A stretch of 64,000 nucleotides of DNA from an uncultured Alistipes sp. (GTDB lineage: Bacteria; Bacteroidota; Bacteroidia; Bacteroidales; Rikenellaceae). The notes under the pieces are model-generated. The model was not told where the DNA came from. It saw nothing but the letters and a program-made list of their open reading frames with translations, and ran no database searches. The stretch is taken from the NCBI RefSeq assembly GCF_910580175.1, contig NZ_CAJTXD010000004.1, positions 148,379-212,378 on the forward strand. The letters are read 5' to 3'. Positions 16,494 through 24,653 of the stretch are shown here, one piece after another. Positions within the stretch are counted from its first letter, which is position 1, and every line of letters starts with the position of its first letter. A program made the translations under genes and the position numbers.

Positions 16494-17200
16494 GACGGTC
16501 GATAGCTCTGCTGGTCTGCCTCGGGCTGCTGACCGCCGCATGCTCGCGGCAGTCGGGCAGCGGCGTGAAATTGAAAGCCGACACCGATTCGGTGGCTTAT
16601 GTGATCGGCATGAACATCGGCATGAACTTGCTGCGGATGGATTCGACGATCAATGCGGCGGCCGTTTGCGAGGGAATTCGCGATGCGATGAACGGCGCGC
16701 CGAAGTTGTCGTTGGCCGAAGCCGAGACTTTCTATCTGCGCTACATGAACTACGCCTTGCCGGAGAAAGCCCGGGCCTATGAGGAACGGTTTTTGTCCGA
16801 CATCGCCAAATCCAACCGTGCATACGCCCGTACGGCGTCGGGCGTTACCTACACCGTGGGCGAGGTGGGCGACCAGGGACGGGTGCCTGCGGCCGACCGC
16901 GACACGGTGGCGATCCGCTACGTCATCCGCACGGCCGACGGCAAGGAACTCTATTCGTCCTACGAGCGGGGCGATACGCTGCGCTGTGCGTTGGGCGACT
17001 TGCGCAGGGGCGTGCGCGAGAGTCTGAAACTTGTCGGCAAGGGCGGGCGGATCGAAGCCTGGCTTCCGGCAGCGACGGCCTACGGAGCCGAGGGCGACGC
17101 CGAATTGGGCGTGGCTCCCAACGCCACGCTCTTTTATGGAATCGAACTGCTCGACGTTGAGAAGTATTCCGTCCGCTCGCAGCGCAGCAATCTGCGCTGA
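16490..17200 (+). CDS. FKBP-like lipoprotein, degenerate active site
   Basis: The 236-residue product has a lipoprotein signal (LLTAACSRQ, Cys at about residue 18). A helical FKBP_N-type dimer domain (DSVAYVIGMNIGMNL) and an FKBP fold ending in NATLFYGIELLDVE follow. The usual aromatic/acid pocket is altered: FDSS reads LYSS, and the buried Trp of the GWTEGL helix is Arg in GVRESL. Folding-catalyst activity may be lost, leaving a chaperone or binding role. It is coupled to nhaA by a 4-base overlap and precedes a complete FKBP gene, so a duplication with divergence is likely. Confidence 0.85.
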   Translation: MRRSIALLVCLGLLTAACSRQSGSGVKLKADTDSVAYVIGMNIGMNLLRMDSTINAAAVCEGIRDAMNGAPKLSLAEAETFYLRYMNYALPEKARAYEERFLSDIAKSNRAYARTASGVTYTVGEVGDQGRVPAADRDTVAIRYVIRTADGKELYSSYERGDTLRCALGDLRRGVRESLKLVGKGGRIEAWLPAATAYGAEGDAELGVAPNATLFYGIELLDVEKYSVRSQRSNLR

Positions 17201-17298
17201 TCGGCCGGAGTGTGCGGATTTTGCGGGCCGGGTCATACGTTTTTTCGGTTTCTGTGCCGCAAGTTCGTGCCGGGCTTTTTTATTTCGGGTTTATTTTA

Positions 17299-17306
17299 TA
17301 CCTTTG
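17299..17306 (+). promoter_or_regulatory. -7 element TACCTTTG for the second FKBP gene
   Basis: Plus-strand TAnnTTTG match 39 bases before ATG 17345. Confidence 0.7.
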
Positions 17307-17344
17307 CTCCGATTTACGATTCGTATCTAAACTACAATAAAACA

Positions 17345-18451
17345 ATGAAAAAGATTCTTTTCGCCGCGGCGCTCGCTGCGGCTGCGACGATGACCGCCTG
17401 CTGTTGCGGCGGCGGCAAAAACCAGGTTCGCATGGGCAGCCTTTCCGATTTCGACACGCTGTCGTATGCGTTGGGCGCCAACATCGCTTATGGGGTCGTT
17501 TACCAGATGAGCGACATGCCGTTCGACTACAAGGCCATCGAAAAAAGCATGACGGAAGCCGCCATGGGCAAGGCTTCGGTTTCGCATGAGGCGGCGATCG
17601 AAACGCTGCGCGACTACTTCATGACCAAGCGTCCCGAGCGCATGCAGACCATCGCCAAGAAACGCGCCGAGGCCGACAGCATTCGCCTGGCATCGGGCGA
17701 CACCACCAAGGTGGAGTATCCTGCGGCCGATCCCGAGATGTTCGAATCGGAGGAGGAGCGCGCCGCCGTGTCGTCGGCATTCGGTACGGACATCGGATTC
17801 AACATCATGGAGAGCGGTATGCCCATTCAGATGGTTTGGATCGGCGAGGCGATGCAGAACGTCATCGACAAGAACCCCAAGATGACCGAAGACGAGGTAA
17901 ACCAGTATTTGCAGTATTATTTCATGGTAAAGCAGCCGGCCGAGAACGCCGAGGCTTCGGCTGCATGGCTGGAGAAGGTTGCTAAGAAATCGGGTGTGAA
18001 GAAGACCGAATCGGGTCTCCTGTACAAAGTCAAGAAGACCGGCGACAAGAACTTGCACCCGTCCGATCCCCGCGATGTGGTGCGTGTGCACTATACGGGC
18101 CGTACGCGCAACGGCAAGGTATTCGACACGTCGATTTTCAAGAACCGCACCAAGCAACAACAGGAGATGCTCAAGCAGCAGCGTCCCGACGACTACGACA
18201 AGGACGAACCGGTGGAATTCCCGCTCAATCGTGTGATCAAGGGCTGGACCGAAGGCTTGCAACTGGTCGGCAAGGGCGGCAAGATCACGCTCTGGATTCC
18301 GGCCGACCTGGCCTACGGCTCGCGCGGAGCCGGTCGCGACATCGGCCCCAACGAAGCGCTGGAGTTCGAAGTCGAGTTGATCGATGTGATCCCTTACAAG
18401 AAACCGGAACCTGAAACGCCGGCAGAAACGGAGAAACAACCGGCAGAATAA
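17345..18451 (+). CDS. FKBP-type peptidyl-prolyl isomerase lipoprotein
   Basis: The 368-residue product starts MKKILFAAALAAAATMTACC, a lipoprotein signal with the lipid Cys near residue 19. A long helical FKBP_N region follows (about 25-220; FDTLSYALGANIAYG, GFNIMESGMPIQ). The FKBP domain is complete: VHYTGRTRNGKVFDTS, RVIKGWTEGLQLVGKGGK and PADLAYGSRGAG. A roughly 26-residue Lys/Gln/Asp-rich insertion follows FDTS, and the tail is Pro/Glu-rich. It probably helps fold envelope proteins in the periplasm. ATG 17345 follows the promoter at 17299-17306; a strong terminator lies at 18471-18510. Confidence 0.92.
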   Translation: MKKILFAAALAAAATMTACCCGGGKNQVRMGSLSDFDTLSYALGANIAYGVVYQMSDMPFDYKAIEKSMTEAAMGKASVSHEAAIETLRDYFMTKRPERMQTIAKKRAEADSIRLASGDTTKVEYPAADPEMFESEEERAAVSSAFGTDIGFNIMESGMPIQMVWIGEAMQNVIDKNPKMTEDEVNQYLQYYFMVKQPAENAEASAAWLEKVAKKSGVKKTESGLLYKVKKTGDKNLHPSDPRDVVRVHYTGRTRNGKVFDTSIFKNRTKQQQEMLKQQRPDDYDKDEPVEFPLNRVIKGWTEGLQLVGKGGKITLWIPADLAYGSRGAGRDIGPNEALEFEVELIDVIPYKKPEPETPAETEKQPAE

Positions 18452-18470
18452 GGCTTGGAAAACGATGAAA

Positions 18471-18510
18471 CGAAAGGCCGCCCTTGCGAAAGGGCGGCCT
18501 TTCGTTTTTT
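18471..18510 (+). terminator. Rho-independent terminator of the FKBP gene
   Basis: Perfect 15-bp stem (18471-18485 with 18490-18504), GCGA loop, then TTTTTT. Confidence 0.9.
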
Positions 18511-18742
18511 CTCGGTCGGGATGGAGGCGGGACGGTCATGATGCCGGAATGGTGAGAAAAATGTTGGATGTCGGAGATACTGCCGAACGTTGTGACCGAT
18601 GCCGGATAATAGAATGTCGGACTTCGCGACCGATACCGAAATGATGGATGTCGGATGTTTCGGACGCCTGCTGGGAGTTTCCGGTTTTGTTTTCGGTCGT
18701 TTTTCTCCGGGGGCTGTCCGCAGGGCCGCGGGGTATATGTAA
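18511..18742. other. Intergenic region with degenerate repeated phrases
   Basis: About 230 bases between two terminators of convergent genes. Phrases such as GATGTCGGA and GACCGATnCCG recur two or three times between 18560 and 18660, like a decayed tandem repeat. No gene or promoter is seen. Confidence 0.45.
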
Positions 18743-18772
18743 AAACCCTTCGGACTTAAGTCCGAAGGGTTT
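18743..18772 (-). terminator. Terminator of the DUF3127 gene, 30-bp perfect palindrome
   Basis: A perfect palindrome centred on ACTTAAGT, 21 bases past the DUF3127 stop. On the minus strand it is followed by further Ts (GGGTTTTTAC). Confidence 0.8.
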
Positions 18773-18793
18773 GTCATGCGATAGACGATCCGT

Positions 18794-19165
18794 TCAGAAC
18801 GGCAGGTCGTCGACCTCGGCCGCAGGCGTCGAAGCATAGGAGGGTTCTTCGACCAAAGGCGGCATGTCGGGCATCGGAGCCGCGGGGGCCTCGGCCTGCT
18901 TGGGCTGGAGCCTCCAGGCACGGATGTCGGTGTACCAGCGGCCGTTGTATTCACGCGACTCGACGTTGACCGAAACGCTGTAACTGCTTCCTTCGCGCAG
19001 TTTGGCCACGTCGTCGGGCCGGTTGAAGAACGTCACGCAGATCTTGCGCGAGAACGTCGAGCCGTCGTTGTAGTCGAACACGACATCCTGGCGCTGCCAG
19101 TCGCCGCGTGCCGAAGTGCCTTTGGTCACGGGCATTATTTTGTAGACTGTTCCTTCGAATTCCAT
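18794..19165 (-). CDS. DUF3127 OB-fold protein with SSB-like acidic tail
   Basis: The 123-residue product has a DUF3127 domain (residues 1-85): MEFEGTVYKIMPVTKGTSARGDWQRQD, then KICVTFFNRPDD. It is a small OB-fold-like domain found in Bacteroidetes. A Pro/Ala/Gln-rich linker leads to the tip AAEVDDLPF. That tip resembles the C-terminal DDDIPF by which single-stranded DNA-binding protein recruits partners. A DNA-binding role is inferred from fold and tail only. It is monocistronic, with its own -7 element and terminator. Confidence 0.8.
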   Translation of the reverse strand: MEFEGTVYKIMPVTKGTSARGDWQRQDVVFDYNDGSTFSRKICVTFFNRPDDVAKLREGSSYSVSVNVESREYNGRWYTDIRAWRLQPKQAEAPAAPMPDMPPLVEEPSYASTPAAEVDDLPF

Positions 19166-19192
19166 GATTTATCGGAAATTGGTTTTATGATG

Positions 19193-19200
19193 CAAAGGTA
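19193..19200 (-). promoter_or_regulatory. -7 element TACCTTTG for the DUF3127 gene
   Basis: Minus-strand TAnnTTTG match 27 bases upstream of the DUF3127 start. Confidence 0.65.
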
Positions 19201-19261
19201 GCAAAATTTCAGCACAAATGATTTTTCGAAGTGAAAAAATACGGCTTTGCGGAGGGCGGTT

Positions 19262-19364
19262 CAAAAACATCGTCCGGATCGCTTCAGCGAATCCGGACGA
19301 TGCCCCGAAAGTGGTGTGAGTTGCGTCTTCATCCCAGTTCCGAACATCCAGCGTATTGTTCGGA
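19262..19364 (-). ncRNA. Candidate small RNA with own promoter and terminator
   Basis: A compact minus-strand unit of about 103 bases lies between a full promoter (19370-19399) and a strong terminator. From the predicted 5' end it folds into an 8-bp hairpin (19357-19364 with 19339-19346). After a single-stranded stretch comes a 12-bp GC-rich hairpin (19291-19302 with 19268-19279) extended by inner pairs, then TTTTT at 19263-19267. An overlapping 67-codon frame starts inside the -7 element and is not credible. The DUF3127 gene beyond has its own promoter, so this is not simply its leader. Target unknown. Confidence 0.6.
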
Positions 19365-19369
19365 TGGTG

Positions 19370-19399
19370 CAAAGATACGAAAATTCCCCCCCCCGCAAA
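19370..19399 (-). promoter_or_regulatory. Promoter with G9 tract in its spacer
   Basis: Minus-strand TTTG (19396-19399) and TATCTTTG (19370-19377) are 18 bases apart, and 9 of those spacer bases are a run of G (C9 on the plus strand at 19386-19394). Gain or loss of a G would change the -33/-7 distance. Confidence 0.65.
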
Positions 19400-19559
19400 T
19401 TTTAGACCAAACGATTTATGAAAACAACTTTATGTGTTATAAAAATAACAAATGCGGATGTTTTAGTGCCATGAACAGGTGGGGTGGATTTCGAAACCAA
19501 GTATTCTGATGCGATCGGTTGGGAGATGGGCGCAGGACGCTTCCCGGATATTCCGGCAT
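19400..19559. other. AT-rich intergenic stretch, no gene seen
   Basis: About 160 bases between the small-RNA promoter and the EamA stop. No clear promoter, terminator or credible ORF. Confidence 0.5.
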
Positions 19560-20495
19560 TCAGGGGCGTTCGCCGTTGGCCCGGAGCCGGGGAAAGAGTT
19601 TGCGGAAATAGGTCAGGCTGGCGCCGATGTTGTTGCCCGCGATGACCAGCGTGACGGCCACGATGATCATCGCCATGCCGCAGGCGATGCGCATGCTGAG
19701 GTTTTCGCCGAATACCGCCACGCCGAAGCAAACGGCCGTGACGGGTTCCAAGGCTCCGAGGATCGCCGTGGGTGTGGAACCGATGTACTGGATGGCGGCC
19801 GTCGTGCAGAGGAACGAAATGGCGGTCGGGAAGAGGGCGAGCGCCGCCAGGTTGCCCCACAGATACCATTGCGCCGGGAGGATGAGCGAGTGTCCGAAGT
19901 CGACGCGGAACAAAAAAAGCACCAGCCCGGCGAGCAGGACGTAGAAAGTCACGGTAAGCGTGGGAATCTCTTTGAGCCGGGTTTGTTTCACGGCGACGAT
20001 GTAGACCGCATAGGAGAGCGCCGAAGCGAAGACCAGCAGGGTGCCCTTGAGGCTGAGCGTCGAACCGTCGCCGGCCTTATAGAGCAGTGCTATACCGCCT
20101 ACGGCTAACAGAATGCACAGCGCGGTAAGAGGCGATAGTTTTTCTTTGAAGCCGACGGCCATGATCAAGGCTACCAGCACGGGATAGATGAACAGCAGCG
20201 TGGACGCGATGCCTGCGTCCATATAGGTGTAGCTCAAAAAGAGGGTAAGCGACGAAACGGCGACCAGCAGACCCATGACCGTGAGGAGCGGAAGTGCCTG
20301 GAGCTGGACTCCGAAGCTGCGGCCGCGGACCTTGAGCATGCAGCCCAGGACGGGCAGAGCGAAAAGGTAGCGGAACAGCAGCACCGAATCGGGGTTCATG
20401 CCGGCTTCGTAGAGCGGCAGGGCGAAAAGCGGATTGGTGCCGTAGGTGGCTGCGGCAATGGCTCCTATGATGTAACCTTTGGCTTGGGTATTCAT
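19560..20495 (-). CDS. EamA (DMT) family transporter
   Basis: The 311-residue protein has ten predicted membrane helices in two EamA repeats (about residues 1-143 and 150-295). Typical phrases are AAATYGTNPLFALPLYEAG in the first half and TAILGALEPVTAVCFG in the second. The family exports metabolites or amino acids; the substrate cannot be inferred. Start ATG 20495 fits the helix prediction and lies 64 bases downstream of a TATCTTTG element. It is monocistronic. Confidence 0.92.
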   Translation of the reverse strand: MNTQAKGYIIGAIAAATYGTNPLFALPLYEAGMNPDSVLLFRYLFALPVLGCMLKVRGRSFGVQLQALPLLTVMGLLVAVSSLTLFLSYTYMDAGIASTLLFIYPVLVALIMAVGFKEKLSPLTALCILLAVGGIALLYKAGDGSTLSLKGTLLVFASALSYAVYIVAVKQTRLKEIPTLTVTFYVLLAGLVLFLFRVDFGHSLILPAQWYLWGNLAALALFPTAISFLCTTAAIQYIGSTPTAILGALEPVTAVCFGVAVFGENLSMRIACGMAMIIVAVTLVIAGNNIGASLTYFRKLFPRLRANGERP

Positions 20496-20559
20496 GGTGG
20501 CTGGGATTTGCGGCGGGTGCTCCGGCGCGGTATAGGCGGTCGGGAGCAGGGGGCCGGTG

Positions 20560-20567
20560 CAAAGATA
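20560..20567 (-). promoter_or_regulatory. -7 element TATCTTTG for the EamA gene
   Basis: Minus-strand TAnnTTTG match 64 bases upstream of the EamA start. Confidence 0.7.
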
Positions 20568-20699
20568 CGTATTTTATTGATGGAATGTACCGATGCGGCA
20601 TGCTTGGATCGAAGGGGCGTGCTGCGGTAGCGGGTCGCAGCCGAGTGAATGGGTGTTTTAGGTCGTTCGGTTGAAAATTGTGCTAAATAACTTTAGATT

Positions 20700-20885
20700 T
20701 CGGTAAAATACAAAAATCCGATTTTTCAAGCTGTAAGCGAAAAAATAGGGTGTGTTTTCGTGAAATGGGGTAAGAAAATAGCCGGAATGTGAAAAAATAC
20801 CCCTTGTTTTCCGGAAAACGCATGAAAAAATAAGCGATTTCTTGAAAAATAGCTTTTTTGGAAAACCAACGACAACGGAAAATAA
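20700..20885 (+). repeat. Repeated A-tract motif upstream of glnN
   Basis: The phrase (G/T)A4-6TA recurs at about 20704, 20739, 20774, 20791, 20824, 20844 and 20878, with steps of 35, 35, 17, 33, 20 and 34 bases. The block ends just before the glnN -7 element. Spacing near multiples of 17 suggests phased A-tracts (bent DNA) or repeated operator sites. No gene lies in the 524 bases between the EamA and glnN starts. Confidence 0.5.
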
Positions 20886-20886
20886 T

Positions 20887-20894
20887 TACATTTG
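20887..20894 (+). promoter_or_regulatory. -7 element TACATTTG for glnN
   Basis: Plus-strand TAnnTTTG match 125 bases upstream of the glnN start, leaving a leader of about 120 bases. Confidence 0.65.
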
Positions 20895-21019
20895 CAGTCG
20901 GAAGAAACCGGGTGGAAAAACGACCGGATCGCACCGATGGCAATCTGCTGCAACCTGTGGAGCCGTCGACCGATCGGGGTCGGTGCATGACGAATATTAT
21001 TAACCCTTAAATTCATAGT

Positions 21020-23197
21020 ATGTCGCTACTCAGATTCAAGATGGTCGATGCGGCCATCAACCACACGGCGGTGGAAGTGAAGGCGCCCGAAGGACGTCCG
21101 TCGGACTATTTCGGTGCCCGGGTTTTCGGACGCGACGCGATGCGCAAGTATCTGGACAAACGCACGTTCGAAGCGCTGGTCAACACCATGGAGAACGGCA
21201 CGCCGCTGCCGCGCGAAATCGCCGACAGCGTGGCGGCCGGCATGCGGCAATGGGCCTTGGAGCATGGCGCCGACCATTATACCCACTGGTTCCAGCCTCT
21301 GACGGGCGGCACGGCCGAGAAACACGACGCCTTTGCCGAGCCGGACGGCTGCGGGGGCGTGCTGGAGGAGTTCTCGGGCAAGATGCTGGTGCAGCAGGAA
21401 CCCGATGCGTCGTCGTTTCCCAACGGCGGTATCCGCAACACGTTCGAGGCGCGTGGTTATTCGGCCTGGGATCCGGCCTCGCCGGCGTTCATCGTAGATA
21501 CGACGCTCTGCATTCCGACGGTGTTCATCGCCTATACGGGCGAGGCACTGGACTACAAGGCGCCCTTGCTGCGGTCGCTGACGGCCGTGGACAAGGCGGC
21601 GACGGAGGTGTGCCGCTATTTTGACAAAAACGTGCAGAAAGTCTATTCGTATCTGGGCTGGGAGCAGGAATATTTCTTGGTCGACGAAAGTCTGTGGGCC
21701 GTGCGTCCCGACCTGATGCTGACGGGCCGCACGCTCATGGGCCACGAGTCGGCGAAGAACCAGCAGCTCGAAGACCACTATTTCGGGGCGATTCCCACCC
21801 GTGTGATCGCCTTCATGAAAGAGCTGGAGTACGAATGCCTGCTGCTGGGCATTCCGGTCAAGACGCGCCACAATGAGGTGGCGCCCAACCAGTTCGAACT
21901 GGCACCGGTTTACGAGGAAGCCAACTTGGCCAACGACCACAACCAGCTGCTGATGACCATCATGGACAAGATCGCGCGGCGCCATCAATTCCGGGTGTTG
22001 CTGCACGAAAAACCTTTCAAGGGGATCAACGGCTCAGGCAAACACAACAACTGGTCGCTGGGCACGGACACAGGAGTGAACCTGCTGGGGCCGGGCAAAA
22101 CGGCGTCGGAGAACTTGCAGTTCATCACGTTCCTGGTAAATGTCATTTCGGCCGTGTACAAGCACAACGGGCTGCTCAAGGCTTCGATCATGAGTGCGAC
22201 GAACGCCCATCGTCTGGGGGCCAACGAAGCGCCGCCGGCGATTATCTCGACGTTCCTGGGGTCGCAGGTGTCGGCCGTGCTGGACAAGCTGGCCGCCTCG
22301 AAAAGCGATGACGCGATCCGCTTCGATGCGAAGAATGTCTTCAAGATGAGCGGCATATCGCACATCCCGACACTGCTGCTGGACAACACCGACCGCAACC
22401 GCACCTCGCCGTTCGCCTTTACCGGCAACCGCTTCGAATTCCGCGCTGTGGGGTCGTCGGACAACTGTGCCGAGGCAATGATTACGCTCAACACGGCGAT
22501 GGCCGATGAACTGACGCACTTCAAGCAAGCGGTCGATGCGAAGATCGAGGCGGGCATGAAGAAGGAGAAGGCGATCTACGAAGTGCTCAAGAAGATGATC
22601 AAAGAGTGCAAGGCGATCCGCTTCGACGGCAACGGCTACTCGGACGAGTGGAAGCAGGAAGCGGAGAAGCGCGGCCTGGACTGCGAGACGTCGACGCCGC
22701 TGATGTTCGACCGCTATCTGGACAAGGAATCGCTGCGGATGTTCGCCGACATGGGCGTCTACACGCATGTGGAACTGGAAGCGCGCACGGAAGTGAAGTG
22801 GGAGACCTACACGAAGAAGATACAGATCGAAGGCCGCGTGCTGGGCGACCTGGCGATGAATCATATTGTGCCGATCGCCTCGAAATACGAAGCGCTGCTG
22901 TTGGACAAGGTATACAAACTATTGCAGATACCGGAACTGAGTTCGGCGGCAGATGTGGCCCTGATCAAGAAAATCCAGGATCACACGACGGCGATCCAGA
23001 AACTGACGGACGAGATGGTGGAGGCGCGCAAGAAAGCGAACCGCATTGAAGACCAGCGCGAAAAGGCGATCGCCTACCATGACACGGTGGCGGTGTTCTT
23101 CGATGAAATCCGCCATCATATCGACAAACTGGAAGAAATCGTCGACGACCAGATTTGGCCGCTGCCGAAGTACCGCGAACTGCTGTTCATCCGATAG
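21020..23197 (+). CDS. glnN: Glutamine synthetase type III
   Basis: The 725-residue enzyme makes glutamine from glutamate, ammonia and ATP. Size and motifs are those of the large dodecameric GSIII: WFQPLTGGTAEKHDAF, the catalytic VAPNQFELAPVYEE, NGSGKHNNWS and the C-terminal IRHHIDKLEEIVDDQIWPLPKYREL. The GSIII_N and catalytic domains are followed by a long helical C-terminal region. ATG 21020 gives the usual MSLLRFKMV start. It is monocistronic, with a long AT-rich control region before it and a terminator after it. Nitrogen-responsive control is likely but no named operator is recognised. Confidence 0.97.
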   Translation: MSLLRFKMVDAAINHTAVEVKAPEGRPSDYFGARVFGRDAMRKYLDKRTFEALVNTMENGTPLPREIADSVAAGMRQWALEHGADHYTHWFQPLTGGTAEKHDAFAEPDGCGGVLEEFSGKMLVQQEPDASSFPNGGIRNTFEARGYSAWDPASPAFIVDTTLCIPTVFIAYTGEALDYKAPLLRSLTAVDKAATEVCRYFDKNVQKVYSYLGWEQEYFLVDESLWAVRPDLMLTGRTLMGHESAKNQQLEDHYFGAIPTRVIAFMKELEYECLLLGIPVKTRHNEVAPNQFELAPVYEEANLANDHNQLLMTIMDKIARRHQFRVLLHEKPFKGINGSGKHNNWSLGTDTGVNLLGPGKTASENLQFITFLVNVISAVYKHNGLLKASIMSATNAHRLGANEAPPAIISTFLGSQVSAVLDKLAASKSDDAIRFDAKNVFKMSGISHIPTLLLDNTDRNRTSPFAFTGNRFEFRAVGSSDNCAEAMITLNTAMADELTHFKQAVDAKIEAGMKKEKAIYEVLKKMIKECKAIRFDGNGYSDEWKQEAEKRGLDCETSTPLMFDRYLDKESLRMFADMGVYTHVELEARTEVKWETYTKKIQIEGRVLGDLAMNHIVPIASKYEALLLDKVYKLLQIPELSSAADVALIKKIQDHTTAIQKLTDEMVEARKKANRIEDQREKAIAYHDTVAVFFDEIRHHIDKLEEIVDDQIWPLPKYRELLFIR

Positions 23198-23263
23198 TCG
23201 GGAGAACGGAGCGGAGTGCCCGGTTCGGTACGCGAGGCTTCATGGCGGTGCCGCCGGATGAAG

Positions 23264-23301
23264 AAAATCCCTGCAACACATATAAGTTGCAGGGATTTTT
23301 T
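23264..23301. terminator. Terminator of glnN, usable from both sides
   Basis: 14-bp stem (23264-23277 with 23286-23299), 8-base loop, six Ts on the plus side and four on the minus side. It lies between the convergent glnN and the last gene of the SusCD locus. Confidence 0.85.
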
Positions 23302-23318
23302 GATTGCCTGGCTTTCGG

Positions 23319-23783
23319 CTATTCTTCGGTCAGACCGGTAATTTCGTCGGGGATGCCGGCGCAACGAACGTAGATCGAAACGTCTTCGGGGTCGTCCTGG
23401 GCGATCCACACCATACGCTCGGCCGTGAGGTCGCGGATGATGTAACGATGCGCCCAATCGCCCGTACCGTGGTCGTACATGCCCCGGATGATGGTGCCGA
23501 GTTCTGCGTCCTCGACGAGAGCGTAACGTCCGGTCAGTTTCCGAGTCTGGAAACTATCGAGGTTCTGGTATATCTCGAAAAGGTTATCCTTGCGGATCAG
23601 ATTGAGGTAGACATAACTATTTTCAGCCAGCGGTTCGCCGGAGAACTCGGCCAACTGCCAAGTGCCGGCGATGTTGTTGGAATTGACCGGCAGGAATGCG
23701 GTGCCTTCGGTTTTGTCGTCGTCGCAGGCCGCGGCGAACGCGAGGAACAACGAGAGGACAGCGAACTTCAAGAGATTTTTCAT
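23319..23783 (-). CDS. Lipocalin-like lipoprotein
   Basis: The 154-residue product starts MKNLLKFAVLSLFLAFAAAC (lipid Cys at residue 20), followed by Asp residues. A small beta domain follows: NIAGTWQLAEFSGEPL, then YVYLNLIRKDNLFEIYQ and KLTGRYALVED. This is the pattern of Bacteroidetes lipocalin-like proteins. The role is unknown. It is the last of nine minus-strand genes starting at susC and ends at the shared terminator with glnN. Start 23783 fits the signal peptide. Confidence 0.75.
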   Translation of the reverse strand: MKNLLKFAVLSLFLAFAAACDDDKTEGTAFLPVNSNNIAGTWQLAEFSGEPLAENSYVYLNLIRKDNLFEIYQNLDSFQTRKLTGRYALVEDAELGTIIRGMYDHGTGDWAHRYIIRDLTAERMVWIAQDDPEDVSIYVRCAGIPDEITGLTEE

Positions 23784-23840
23784 ATGGTTGAATTTTTTAA
23801 CGATCAAAACAAATGTTGAACGGAAGTCGAACGTGCGCGG

Positions 23841-24647
23841 CTACTCCTGCGCCCCGATGAGGATGCGCAACGACCGTTGTCCGGGCGGCAGCTGCAACCC
23901 TTCGAGCATGACGGGAAGCTGCCGAGGCAGTGTCTGCGGGGCCTGGGCCGGGTCGAACCGGATGACCAGGTCGGCCCTCTTGCCCGGCTCGATGACCGCG
24001 GGGTCGCATTCGAAGCGGAGGTAGGCGGGCAGCAAGCGGCTGTCGGCGCGGATCGCGAGGGGCTGCTCTCCGGCGTTGAGACACTCGATGCGCTCGGTCT
24101 GTATCCGGGTGCCGGCGATGCGTATGGCCTGCTGCTTGAGCCGGAGCGACCCCATGACGTAGGGGTAGGCGGCGGTGGGCAGCACGGAGGGCGTGACGCG
24201 TCCGGTCAGTTCGAGTACGGCGGAGGGCTGTTTGTCGGACAACTGCGTATAGACGAAAATCTTGCGCTGGAAGTATCCGGGGCGGCCCTTGGGGTGGTAG
24301 GCGACGGCGATCTCCGTGCAGCTGCCTGGAGCGACGGGGGCCTTGGAAAAAGAGGCCCGGGCGCAACCGCAGCTGGTTTCGACGCGGGTAATGATCATGG
24401 GCTTCCGGCCCTGGTTGCACCAACGGAACGTGTAGGTCGTCGGTGCGTCGTCCTCGCCGAGAACTCCGGCGTCGATGCGTTGCGATTCGAAATGCAAGGC
24501 TTCGCCTCCGGGGGCCGTGGCGGGGTGGGCAAGGCTGTCCAATGTAGCCCGCGGAACGATGGGCGCCATCTGTCCCCGGAGCGATGTCGTTCCGAAGAAC
24601 AGCATCGCCCCGAGAGAGAGAATCGCTATTTTACTGCTGCACGACAT
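23841..24647 (-). CDS. DUF1573 domain exported protein
   Basis: The 268-residue protein has an N-terminal signal sequence (AILSLGAMLFFGTTSLRGQ). A DUF1573 domain follows (about residues 50-150): HFESQRIDAGVLGEDDAPTT, FRWCNQG, TSCGCARASFSKAPVAPG. The Cys pair in SCGC is typical. The second half is another Ig-like beta region (about 155-265). DUF1573 proteins are common envelope partners in Bacteroidetes, and no enzyme role is known. It starts 6 bases after the S8 protease stop, so it is co-transcribed with it. Confidence 0.85.
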   Translation of the reverse strand: MSCSSKIAILSLGAMLFFGTTSLRGQMAPIVPRATLDSLAHPATAPGGEALHFESQRIDAGVLGEDDAPTTYTFRWCNQGRKPMIITRVETSCGCARASFSKAPVAPGSCTEIAVAYHPKGRPGYFQRKIFVYTQLSDKQPSAVLELTGRVTPSVLPTAAYPYVMGSLRLKQQAIRIAGTRIQTERIECLNAGEQPLAIRADSRLLPAYLRFECDPAVIEPGKRADLVIRFDPAQAPQTLPRQLPVMLEGLQLPPGQRSLRILIGAQE

Positions 24648-24653
24648 GCGACG

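Noticed and set aside
19169..19372. 67-codon minus-strand frame at the small-RNA locus
   Set aside because: Its start codon overlaps the -7 element and the frame runs through a terminator hairpin; the RNA interpretation fits better.
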